In this document: one piece after another, positions 6,940 to 13,893 of the stretch | Position numbering within the stretch: position 1 is the stretch's first letter | Layout: each line of letters opens with the position of its first letter | Assembly (NCBI GenBank): GCA_035507915.1 | Contig: DATJNS010000482.1 | Location: 1 to 13,893 of the forward strand | DNA from: JACQAI01 sp035507915 | Lineage (GTDB): Bacteria > Pseudomonadota > Alphaproteobacteria > Elsterales > Elsteraceae | DNA: 13,893 nt | Direction: 5' to 3' | The notes under the pieces: generated by a model | Told to the model about the DNA's origin: nothing | What the model saw: the letters and a program-made list of their open reading frames with translations, nothing else | Database searches by the model: none | Program-made: the position numbers and the translations under genes

Positions 6940-6987
6940 CTTTTGCTGGAATTTGGCGTCGACCCGCCGGAGACATAGGGACCGATC

Positions 6988-7593
6988 GTGGGCACCGCAA
7001 ACTTTGGGCCGCCCAGCGAGCTCGTGACGTATCTCCAGCAGACTTTTGCGATTCCGTGCTTCTTCGAAACCGGCACACTCCTGGGCAATACCACGGCGTG
7101 GGCGGCCGAGCGCTTCGAACAAGTCATCACGGTCGAGCGCGCACCCGAATTCTTCAACGTCGTCAAGGCGCGCTTCGCGGACAATCCGCGCATTCGAACG
7201 CTGTTCGGCGACTCGCGCGAACATCTCCGGCAGCTCGTTCCCGATCTGCCGGTCACCATGTTCTGGCTCGACGCGCACTGGAGCGGCGACGTGACCGCCG
7301 GAGAGGACGACGAGTGCCCGCTGCTGGACGAGATTGCCGAGATCGCGCGCGACCTCGATAGGCACTTCGTGCTGATCGACGATGCGCGCCTGTTCCTCGC
7401 GCCGCCGGCGCCGCCGCACAAGGCGCATCACTGGCCGTCGCTGTGCCAGACGCTCGATGCGTTGCGCAGTCACCACCAGCCCTACATCGTGGTGCATCGG
7501 GACGTCCTGATCGCGGTCCCCGAGCGCGCACGCGATGCGCTGGTCGGATTCCTGCGCGACGAGGTCGGCGTGGCGACTCCGACGGCCGCCTGA
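6988..7593 (+). CDS. Class I methyltransferase-like protein
   Basis: This 201-residue protein has a Rossmann methyltransferase layout: FFETGTLLGNTT (E27-T28-G29, the SAM-binding loop motif), an acidic end of strand 2 (ITVE, E50), LFGDS (72-76), MFWLDAHWSG (91-100, motif IV position) and FVLIDDARLF (127-136). Uncharacterised proteins with this ETGT / GDS / FWLD-H-SG / IDDAR pattern occur in glycan clusters of many bacteria. The substrate is unknown and the activity unproven. GTG 6988 is the only reasonable start: an in-frame TAG at 6976-6978 lies just upstream, and AGGGA at 6977-6981 is a weak Shine-Dalgarno. It is the first gene of a four-gene operon; the next gene begins 28 bp downstream. 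Confidence 0.75.
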   Translation: MGTANFGPPSELVTYLQQTFAIPCFFETGTLLGNTTAWAAERFEQVITVERAPEFFNVVKARFADNPRIRTLFGDSREHLRQLVPDLPVTMFWLDAHWSGDVTAGEDDECPLLDEIAEIARDLDRHFVLIDDARLFLAPPAPPHKAHHWPSLCQTLDALRSHHQPYIVVHRDVLIAVPERARDALVGFLRDEVGVATPTAA

Positions 7594-7621
7594 GGGACCG
7601 TCGGGAGTACGCTCCTTGCCG

Positions 7622-9007
7622 ATGAGCGGTCTTGCGCCCCTGATCGCCGACGCGGCGGCCCTTTGGCCGCTCGCCCCCGGTGACGGCGTTCTCTCGATCG
7701 GTGTCGCGGCGGATCCCGATCCCGCGCGCTTGGCGTTGTCGAGCGCGGCCTGCGCATCGCTCGCGCCGGTTGGCGACGCCCGCCGCGTCGCAGCGAGCGA
7801 GCGGGGCCTCGTGCTGCGGCTGGCGCGGCTCGACGGACGCGACGCGAGCGAGCGCCCGCTCGACCCGCCGAGGTCCGCGGCCGAAACCCTATCGGACGTG
7901 CTCGACGCCGCGACCCGCGACGGCGCCAGGCTCGGTCTCGCCGTCGTCGAGGCGGCCGCGACCGCCCTCGCCCCGTGCCTCGCGGCGTTCGAGCGCGGTG
8001 CTGGCGCGGAGCCCGCCGCGATCGCCATCGTGCGCGGCGCCGGCGATGCCGCCGGGCGCTGGGACCGGCCGCTGTTCGACGCCGGCTACGTGCGGCTCAA
8101 ACCCGGTGCGTGCCGGTTGGTCGGCGACGGCGCCGATGCCTACATCCGCTCGGCGCTGCTGACCGACCTCAGCCTCCTGCGCGAGCCGTCGACCAATGCG
8201 GTGTCGATGGACACGCTCGGCGCCAATGGTCGGTTCGGCAATCAGCTGTTCCAGTACGCCTTCCTGGCGCTCTACGCGCTACGCAACAACTGCCGCGTCC
8301 AATCCTCGCGCTGGATCGGGCAGATGCTCTATGGCATCGCCTCCGATCCGCCCGATCCATCGTTCCAGCGCCAAGGCTTCGCGCTGTTCACCGGGGTCGA
8401 GCGCCATCTCTGGACCTTGGCCGAGCCGCCGGTGAACGTCGACTTCTGGGGCTACTTCCAGGAGATCCCGGCCTCGTGGCGCCGCCATCGCGCGCTGTTG
8501 CGGCGCATCTTCACGCCGCGCCCCCTGTTCGTCGATCTGATCGAGCGCTGGATGGCGCGCACGATCCCGGCCGGCGCTGCGCTCGTCGGAATCCACGTGC
8601 GACGCGGCGATTATCCGCACTTCAATCACGACCAGATGCCATGGTTCCGACCGACCCCGGTCGAATGGTACGACGATTTTCTGCGCGAGCTGTGGCCCAC
8701 TCTCGAGCGTCCGGTGCTGTTCATCGCCACCGACGATGCGAAGGCGGTGGCGCCGCACTTCGCCGCGTACGAGCCCGTGATCGCGCCGGCGTACGAACTG
8801 GCCTTGCCCGAGCTCGACTTCCTGCCCGACTTCATGTGCATGCAGCGCTGCGCCGTGCTGGCGGCGGTGAACTCGAGCTTTTCGCGCATGGCCGCGCTGC
8901 TCGCCGACGACGACCAAGTCGCCTATCTTCCCAACATGAAGACCCGGCGGTTCGAGCGCTACCAGCCCTGGCTCGACGAGGATTTCTGGGCCCGCTTCGA
9001 GGCCTGA
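7622..9007 (+). CDS. GT11 (alpha-1,2-fucosyltransferase-like) enzyme with extra N-terminal domain
   Basis: The C-terminal part (about 196-461) is a GT11 domain: GRFGNQLFQYAF at 203-214 (family N-terminal motif), GIHVRRGDYPHF with HVRRGDY at 325-331 (GDP-fucose-binding motif), PVLFIATDD, and the acceptor-end motif with NSSFS at 417-421. Family members transfer fucose (or a related sugar) from the GDP-sugar to galactose 2-OH. The first ~190 residues (of 461) are Ala/Arg-rich and not recognised. Their end (RWDRPLFDAGYVRLKPGACRLVG) vaguely recalls the last strands of an FkbM methyltransferase domain, but no SAM motif I is visible. ATG 7622 was chosen because earlier in-frame starts lie inside the preceding gene; GGGAG is at 7603-7607, a rather distant Shine-Dalgarno. 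A role in adding fucose to a surface or flagellar glycan is inference. Confidence 0.87.
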   Translation: MSGLAPLIADAAALWPLAPGDGVLSIGVAADPDPARLALSSAACASLAPVGDARRVAASERGLVLRLARLDGRDASERPLDPPRSAAETLSDVLDAATRDGARLGLAVVEAAATALAPCLAAFERGAGAEPAAIAIVRGAGDAAGRWDRPLFDAGYVRLKPGACRLVGDGADAYIRSALLTDLSLLREPSTNAVSMDTLGANGRFGNQLFQYAFLALYALRNNCRVQSSRWIGQMLYGIASDPPDPSFQRQGFALFTGVERHLWTLAEPPVNVDFWGYFQEIPASWRRHRALLRRIFTPRPLFVDLIERWMARTIPAGAALVGIHVRRGDYPHFNHDQMPWFRPTPVEWYDDFLRELWPTLERPVLFIATDDAKAVAPHFAAYEPVIAPAYELALPELDFLPDFMCMQRCAVLAAVNSSFSRMAALLADDDQVAYLPNMKTRRFERYQPWLDEDFWARFEA

Positions 9008-9015
9008 GGCAGCGC

Positions 9016-10053
9016 ATGATCCCGATCGGCGAAATCCTCGAACGCGGGCTCCGGCACCAGAAGGCCGGTCACCTGGACGAAGCCGAGCTCAGCTACCGCG
9101 AGGCACTCGCGCGCGACGGCTCAAATCCGGACGGTCTGCACCTGCTCGGGTTGGTCTGCCATCAGCAAGGGCGGAACGTCGAAGCGGCCGATCTGATCGC
9201 GCGAGCGATCACGCAGAACGACGGGATTGCGCTCTATCACTCGCATCTCGGATTGGCCTTGTTCGGCCTCGGGCGACGCGCCGACGGCATCGCGTGCCAG
9301 TGGCGGGCGCTCGAGCTCGATCCCGACCTGCTCCAGGCCCACATGCTGCTCAACGAGGCGCTGCTGCCCGGCGATCATTATCACGAGGTGCTTCGACGCC
9401 TGCACGCGTTCCTCGCGCCGCGGCTCTATATCGAGATCGGCATCGAGACCGGCGCAGCGCTCGCGATGGCGCGCCCGCCGACCATCGCGGTCGGCGTCGA
9501 CCCCGCCGCGCGGATCGAGCATCCGTTCTCCGCCGACACGCGGATCTTCGAGATGACCAGCGACGCGTTCTTCGCGTCGGTCGACCTTGCAGCCGAGACC
9601 AGCCTCGCCCGCTTCGACATGGCGTTCATCGATGGCATGCACACGTTCGACCAGACCTTGCGCGACTTCATCAATCTGGAGCGGCTGGCGCAGCCGCGTT
9701 CCGTCGTCCTCGTGCACGATTGCCTGCCGCTCAGTGCGCCGACCGCGACGCGCGACCGGCACACGCGCTTCTGGAGCGGCGATACCTGGCGCCTGATCCC
9801 TCTGCTCAAGCGCGCGCGGCCGGATCTCGCCATCCGGACGATCGCCTGCCGGCCGACCGGCCTGGCGCTGATCACCCGGCTCGATCCAAGCTCGACGGTG
9901 CTCGACACGGGCTTCGCCGATCTGGTCGACGCGTTCATGCATCTTCCGTTCGGCTATCTCGATGACGGCCGCGACGCGAAGCTCGGCGTGATCGCCAACG
10001 ATTGGCCGACCATCGCACGCCATGTCGCCGAGACGCTGGAGCGTGCGGCTTGA
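9016..10053 (+). CDS. TPR-class I methyltransferase fusion
   Basis: This 345-residue protein has about three N-terminal TPRs (7-115; e.g. HLDEAELSYREALARDGSNPDGLHLLG) joined to a class I SAM methyltransferase-like domain (about 135-330). The domain shows YIEIGIETGAALA (138-150, motif I), VGVDP (159-163), DMAFIDGMHTFDQTLRDF (201-218, the Methyltransf_24-type motif) and VVLVHDC (230-236). Substrate unknown; the TPR array suggests a protein-bound substrate. ATG 9016 is preceded by GAGG at 9006-9009, overlapping the stop of the GT11 gene, so translation is probably coupled (8-bp gap). The next gene begins inside its stop codon. It could be an inactive pseudo-methyltransferase, but the motifs look intact. 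Confidence 0.82.
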   Translation: MIPIGEILERGLRHQKAGHLDEAELSYREALARDGSNPDGLHLLGLVCHQQGRNVEAADLIARAITQNDGIALYHSHLGLALFGLGRRADGIACQWRALELDPDLLQAHMLLNEALLPGDHYHEVLRRLHAFLAPRLYIEIGIETGAALAMARPPTIAVGVDPAARIEHPFSADTRIFEMTSDAFFASVDLAAETSLARFDMAFIDGMHTFDQTLRDFINLERLAQPRSVVLVHDCLPLSAPTATRDRHTRFWSGDTWRLIPLLKRARPDLAIRTIACRPTGLALITRLDPSSTVLDTGFADLVDAFMHLPFGYLDDGRDAKLGVIANDWPTIARHVAETLERAA

Positions 10054-11825
10054 GCTTGACCGACGTGGCGCCCGACGATCCGCCGGCGCAGCGCCGACGG
10101 ATCCTCGACGCGGTCGCGGCGCGCGACTTCACGGCGGCACTCGACAGCCTCGCGCGCGCCGGCGCCAGGTTTTGCGACGACGCGATCGTGCGCCTGGCCG
10201 AGGCGGAGGCGACCTGGGGCGGCGCCGGCGCGGCGGCAGCCCTGCCCTGCTTCGAGGCCGCGCTGGCGCTCGACCCGGCGTGTCGACGCGCCCGGGCGCG
10301 TTTCGGGCTCGCGCTGATCGAGGCGGGGCGCGCCGCCGACGGGCTCGTCGAGCTCGAGGCCGTGGTCGCGACGCTGCCGGTCGGCGCTGCGATCGAGGAC
10401 GCCATGGCGCCGTTCACGATGCCGTTGGCGTTCGCGCCGGCGCCGGCGGATGCCGCCTTCCAGCTCGGCCAGACGATGCTCGCGGTTGGCGCGCTCGACC
10501 CGGCGATCGCCGCATTCGAGCATGCGGCAGCGCTCGACCCGACGAGCTCGGTCGCGCGGCTCGCGCTCGGCGGCACCTTACGGACGCGCGGGCGCGACGG
10601 CGCGGCGATCGACGCCCTGCGCGCGGCGGTCAGCCTCGACCCCGACGAACCGATCAGCTGGCGCGCGCTCGGACAGATCTTTCGGCAGGTCGGCCAGACC
10701 GACGAGGCCGACAGCTGCGAGCTGGCTGCGCTCAGCCTCGAGCGCTCGGTCCCCGACCGCGAGCTCCTGATGGGCGACGCCCTCGTCGCGATCGGCGCGC
10801 CAGCCCCCGCGCGCGTTCGCTTCGAGCGCGCGATGGCGGACGCGTCGTGGGTCGGTGCGCCGCGCCCGCGGAGCGACGCCCGCGTGCGCGTCGGCGTAAT
10901 CGCGGCGCCCGGGCGCGCCAACACGCCGCTCGATTTCATCCTCGACCGCCAGCGGCTCGCCGTCGAGATCGTCCTCATGCTCGACAGCTTCGCCTACCCG
11001 TACGACCGCATCGCGGCGAGCTACGACGTGCTGTTCAACGCCGTCGCCGACCCCGATTACGGGGCCGCGGCGACCGTGCAGGCGCTGGGATTTGCCGAGC
11101 GCGTCGGCCTGCCCATGGCGAATCATCCGCGCCTGATCGCCGAGACCGGACGCGAGCGCATCGCCGAGCGTCTGTCGAACGCCGCCGGTTGCGTCGTGCC
11201 CGCGACCGGCCGCTACGTCACCCGCAGCTTGCACGATCGGACCGTCGCCGACCGGGCGCTGCGCGAGATCGGTGTGCCGCTGCTGGCGCGCCCGGCCGGC
11301 AGCCACGGCGGCAAACGCCTCGAACGCATCGACGACGCCGCGGCGCTGGACGCCTATCTGGCCTGGACGACGGCCGAGGAGATCTACCTGACGCGGTATC
11401 ACGAGTTTCGCTCGGCCGACGGGCGCTATCGAAAATATCGATTCATCGCGGTCGACGGCGCGCTCTTCCCCTATCATCTGGCGATCGGCGAGAACTGGCT
11501 CGTCCACTACTTCAGGACCGCGATGACCGAGGACGATGCGCTACGCGCCGAAGAGGCGGACTTCGTGGCCGCACCCTTCGACCACCTGGGACCGGACGCG
11601 GCAGCGGCGCTGCGCGAGATCGCGCGCCGGATCACGCTGGACTTCTTCGGCATCGATTGCGCCGTGCTGCCCGACGGACGCTTGCTGCTGTTCGAATGCA
11701 ACGCCGCGATGCTGGTTCGCCACAGCGACCCGCTCGCGCTGTTCGACTACAAACGCGCGCCGTCGGAAGCGATCCGCGACGCCGTCAGCCGAATGCTGGA
11801 GCGGCGCGCCGCCGCGTCGCAGTGA
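10050..11825 (+). CDS. TPR-ATP-grasp fusion (RimK/glutathione-synthase-like ligase)
   Basis: The first ~240 of 591 residues are degenerate TPRs (clear units around FEAALALDPACRRARARFG and HAAALDPTSSVARLALG). From about 280 an ATP-grasp-type domain follows: VRVGVIAAPG, PLLARPAGSHGGKRLERI (flexible ATP-loop with SHGGK at 418-422), RYRKYRFIAVDGALFPY (R464), FFGIDCAVLPDGRLLLFECNAAM with D536, E549 and N551 as the expected Mg-ATP ligands. ATP-grasp ligases join a carboxylate to an amine or similar nucleophile through an acyl phosphate; the substrate here is unknown. I chose TTG 10050, which overlaps the previous stop as TTGA and has GGAG at 10038-10041, 8 nt upstream; TTG 10056 or GTG 10065 are alternatives. 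It is the last gene of the operon, 25 bp from the convergent TPR-GT41 gene. Confidence 0.78.
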   Translation: MSLTDVAPDDPPAQRRRILDAVAARDFTAALDSLARAGARFCDDAIVRLAEAEATWGGAGAAAALPCFEAALALDPACRRARARFGLALIEAGRAADGLVELEAVVATLPVGAAIEDAMAPFTMPLAFAPAPADAAFQLGQTMLAVGALDPAIAAFEHAAALDPTSSVARLALGGTLRTRGRDGAAIDALRAAVSLDPDEPISWRALGQIFRQVGQTDEADSCELAALSLERSVPDRELLMGDALVAIGAPAPARVRFERAMADASWVGAPRPRSDARVRVGVIAAPGRANTPLDFILDRQRLAVEIVLMLDSFAYPYDRIAASYDVLFNAVADPDYGAAATVQALGFAERVGLPMANHPRLIAETGRERIAERLSNAAGCVVPATGRYVTRSLHDRTVADRALREIGVPLLARPAGSHGGKRLERIDDAAALDAYLAWTTAEEIYLTRYHEFRSADGRYRKYRFIAVDGALFPYHLAIGENWLVHYFRTAMTEDDALRAEEADFVAAPFDHLGPDAAAALREIARRITLDFFGIDCAVLPDGRLLLFECNAAMLVRHSDPLALFDYKRAPSEAIRDAVSRMLERRAAASQ

Positions 11826-11850
11826 GGCGCGACGCGATCGCGGTGCCGCG

Positions 11851-13893
11851 TTAGGGCGTGCTCGCGCACCAGGCGCGCCACATCGTGCGGTAGGCCGCCT
11901 CGAGACCGCGCGTGAAGCGCGCGCCGTCGCACAACGAGGACGCCGCCATGCGCGCGCGCAAGGTCGCGCGTAGGCTGGCCAGCCGCTCGAGATCGCCGGC
12001 CAGCTCGGCCGCCAGCGCGACGTAGCGCTCCGGGCCCGACGCCGCCAGCTCGCCGAGCCCGAGCTGGGTCAGGAAGCCCAGCGTCTGACGCGATACCGGG
12101 CGCACACCGGGCAGGGTCACGATCGGCACGCCCATCCACAGCGCCTCGCAGCTCGTCAGGCCGCCGCAGAACGGGAACGGGTCGAGCCCGATGTCGACCT
12201 CACCGTATTCGGCGAGCATCTCGGCGTGTGGCGTGCGGCCGCGCAGCTCCAGGCGCTCGGGTGCGATGCTGTGCGCGGCGAACGCCTGGCGCAGCCGCCC
12301 ACACTCGGTGGCGTCGGCGAGGCTCTTCCATTTCAGCATCAGGCGCGCGTCGGGCACCGCGCGCAGCACCGCCGCCCACAGCTCGATCACCGCCGGCGTG
12401 ACCTTCGACATGTTGTTGAAGCTGCCGAAGGTGACGGAGCCGCGCACGCGCGCCGGCATTGGCGCAACCGCAGGCGCATACTCCGGTGGCGCATAGCAGA
12501 ACCGTCCATCGGGCAGACGCACCACGGTCTCGGTGAACCAGCGCTCGGCGCCTTCCGGCACGGTCGCCTCGTCCATCAGCACGTAGTCGATCGTGCTCAC
12601 GCCCGTGGTGTTGAAGTAACCGAGCCACGCGACCTGCACCGGCGCGGGCTTGCGACCGAACACCGGCAGCCGGTTGCCGCCGGTGTGGCCGGAGAGGTCG
12701 ACCAGGACGTCGATGCCGTCGGCGGCGATCTGGGCCGCCAGCGCGTCGTCGCCGACGCCGATCGTCGAGCGCCACCCGTGCGCCTGGGCGCGCAGCCGCG
12801 CGGTCAGGTCGTCCTCGATCAGACGTCCGGAGTAGCACCAGGCCTCGATCGCGTCGGGATCGTGCGCCGCCAGCACAGGCTGGATGAAATAGCCGACCGG
12901 GTGGCGGCAGAAATCACCCGATACGTAACCGATGCGCAACCGCCGATCAGGCGACCGCTCGTTGGCGTAGGCGTCCGGCCGGCGCAGCGGCGCGATCACC
13001 CGCCGGTCAAATTCGCGATGCGCCTCCAGCAGGCCCGCGTCGTCGATCGCCGGATCGTAGTTCGCCAGCACGAGGATGTTGCTGTGCACCTCGGCGTAGT
13101 CCGGCTTGAGGGCGAGCGCGCGCGCGAAGCTCGCGCGCGCCTCATCGAGCCGCCCGAGATCCTGCAGTGCCCCGCCGAGATTGCACAAGGTCGCGGGCTC
13201 GTCCGGATTGAGCGCGAGGCCGCGCCGATAGGCGTCGACCGCCTCCTCCATCCGGCCCTGCTGCTGCAGCGCCATGCCGAGGTTGGCGTAGATGCCCGGC
13301 AGGTCCGGCCGGATCCCGAGCGCCACGCGATAATGCTCGATCGCCTCGTCGGACCTGCCGAGGACCATGAGGACGAGCGCGAGATTGGTGTGCGCCTCGA
13401 CCAAGTCTGGCTTGAGCTTGAGGGCGCGCCCGAAGCTCTCGACCGCCGCATCGAGCTTGCCCTGGGCGTGGAACACGATGCCGAGATTGGAGTGGATGCC
13501 AGGAATGTCCGGGCGGCGCGCCGCGACGTAGAGGTACTGCTCGGCGGCGGCGGCGAGCTTGCCCTGGATCTGCAAGACGTTACCGAAATTGGCATGGGCC
13601 TCGATCAGATCGGGCTTGAGGGCGAGCGCGCGCTCGAGGCTCGCGATCGCGGCGTCGAGCTGACCCAACCCCTGCTGCGCCGTCCCCAAGGCGGCATGGG
13701 CCTCGGCGAAATCCGGCGCGAGCTCGATCGCGGCGTTCAACACGCGCACCGCCATGTCGTGGCTGCCCGCCTGATGCGCGAGCACACCGTAGAGCATGAG
13801 GGCCTTCGCGTTCGTCGGTTGACTGCGCAGCACCTCCTTGTAGCCCTGCTCGGCGAGCGCCAGACGTCCGGCCTGATGATGCTGGACCGCGAC
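11851..13893 (-). CDS. Second TPR-GT41 glycosyltransferase, 5' end outside window
   Basis: The frame stays open to the right edge (it reads AVQHHQAGRLALAEQGYKEV just before the GTG at 13833), so the start is outside; 680 residues are visible. At least eight TPRs of strong consensus occupy nt 13040-13893. The GT41 catalytic region follows: GYVSGDFCRHPVGYF (His codon 12901-12903), IDVLVDLSGHTGGNRLPVFG, VQVAWLGYFNTTGVSTIDY, FGSFNNMSKVTPAVIELW (Lys codon 12403-12405) and DIGLDPFPFCGGLTSCEALW (Asp codon 12181-12183), ending YRTMWRAWCASTP. It is a paralogue of the GT41 gene at 4648-6867 with the same end (FRTMWRAWC / YRTMWRAWC), but fits the textbook GT41 motifs better. It probably O-glycosylates a protein substrate held by the TPR superhelix. 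It converges on the operon at 6988-11825. Confidence 0.9.
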   Translation of the reverse strand, partial: VAVQHHQAGRLALAEQGYKEVLRSQPTNAKALMLYGVLAHQAGSHDMAVRVLNAAIELAPDFAEAHAALGTAQQGLGQLDAAIASLERALALKPDLIEAHANFGNVLQIQGKLAAAAEQYLYVAARRPDIPGIHSNLGIVFHAQGKLDAAVESFGRALKLKPDLVEAHTNLALVLMVLGRSDEAIEHYRVALGIRPDLPGIYANLGMALQQQGRMEEAVDAYRRGLALNPDEPATLCNLGGALQDLGRLDEARASFARALALKPDYAEVHSNILVLANYDPAIDDAGLLEAHREFDRRVIAPLRRPDAYANERSPDRRLRIGYVSGDFCRHPVGYFIQPVLAAHDPDAIEAWCYSGRLIEDDLTARLRAQAHGWRSTIGVGDDALAAQIAADGIDVLVDLSGHTGGNRLPVFGRKPAPVQVAWLGYFNTTGVSTIDYVLMDEATVPEGAERWFTETVVRLPDGRFCYAPPEYAPAVAPMPARVRGSVTFGSFNNMSKVTPAVIELWAAVLRAVPDARLMLKWKSLADATECGRLRQAFAAHSIAPERLELRGRTPHAEMLAEYGEVDIGLDPFPFCGGLTSCEALWMGVPIVTLPGVRPVSRQTLGFLTQLGLGELAASGPERYVALAAELAGDLERLASLRATLRARMAASSLCDGARFTRGLEAAYRTMWRAWCASTP

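Noticed and set aside
6910..6978. 22-codon ORF over the palindrome (MGKYGNDFVTLLLEFGVDPPET)
   Set aside because: No Shine-Dalgarno, codons dictated by the palindrome, and its frame runs on from a long antisense shadow of the GT41 gene.
7535..7621. Upstream start at 7535 for the GT11 gene
   Set aside because: It would overlap the preceding methyltransferase-like gene by 59 bp with a non-conserved Arg-rich leader; ATG 7622 follows that gene's stop.
11833..11842. CGCGATCGCG palindrome between the convergent operon and the second GT41 gene
   Set aside because: A common 10-bp GC-rich palindrome with no adjacent T-tract; too short to call a terminator.
13040..13893. Regularly spaced ~102-bp similar units, at first glance like a DNA repeat array
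   Set aside because: They are 34-codon TPR units of the glycosyltransferase; the period and the conserved positions follow the protein motif, so this is not CRISPR or another DNA repeat.

Overview
This 13.9 kb GC-rich window looks like a chromosomal segment of an alphaproteobacterium. The evidence is FlbT, a DUF1217 protein next to flgK-flgL, and coding style. A Rhodospirillales-like origin is my guess; the sequence does not prove it. No tRNA, rRNA, insertion sequence or CRISPR array is visible, and the window is almost fully coding.

Left third (1-4694, + strand), late flagellar genes: the 3' part of flgK (hook-filament junction protein 1, cut by the left edge), flgL (junction protein 3), a DUF1217 protein carrying an inserted FlgE-type beta domain, and flbT (post-transcriptional regulator of flagellin). 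The three structural proteins are rich in Asn/Gln/Ser/Thr and have no cysteine in the visible parts, as expected for exported axial proteins. A perfect CRP-type operator lies in front of the DUF1217 gene, and several hairpins lie between that gene and flbT.

Right two thirds (4648-13893), a protein-modification or glycan island: two TPR-GT41 (SPINDLY/OGT-like) glycosyltransferases on the - strand flank a tight four-gene + strand operon. The operon encodes a small class I methyltransferase-like protein, a GT11 (alpha-1,2-fucosyltransferase-like) enzyme with an unassigned N-terminal half, a TPR-methyltransferase fusion and a TPR-ATP-grasp fusion. The first TPR-GT41 gene overlaps the 3' end of flbT tail to tail and is divergent from the operon. 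The 120 bp between them holds an 18-bp near-perfect palindrome that is a good operator candidate. The second TPR-GT41 gene converges on the operon and runs off the right edge.

How they may work together (inference): in Caulobacter, the TPR-glycosyltransferase FlmG docks on flagellin through its TPRs and glycosylates it before export. Here four enzymes with three different chemistries (glycosyl transfer, probable methyl transfer, ATP-dependent ligation) each carry an N-terminal TPR array beside flagellar genes. That suggests a set of TPR-docked enzymes that build or decorate a glycan or other modification on flagellin or another flagellar protein. The ATP-grasp member would add a ligation step that I do not know from any described flagellin pathway.
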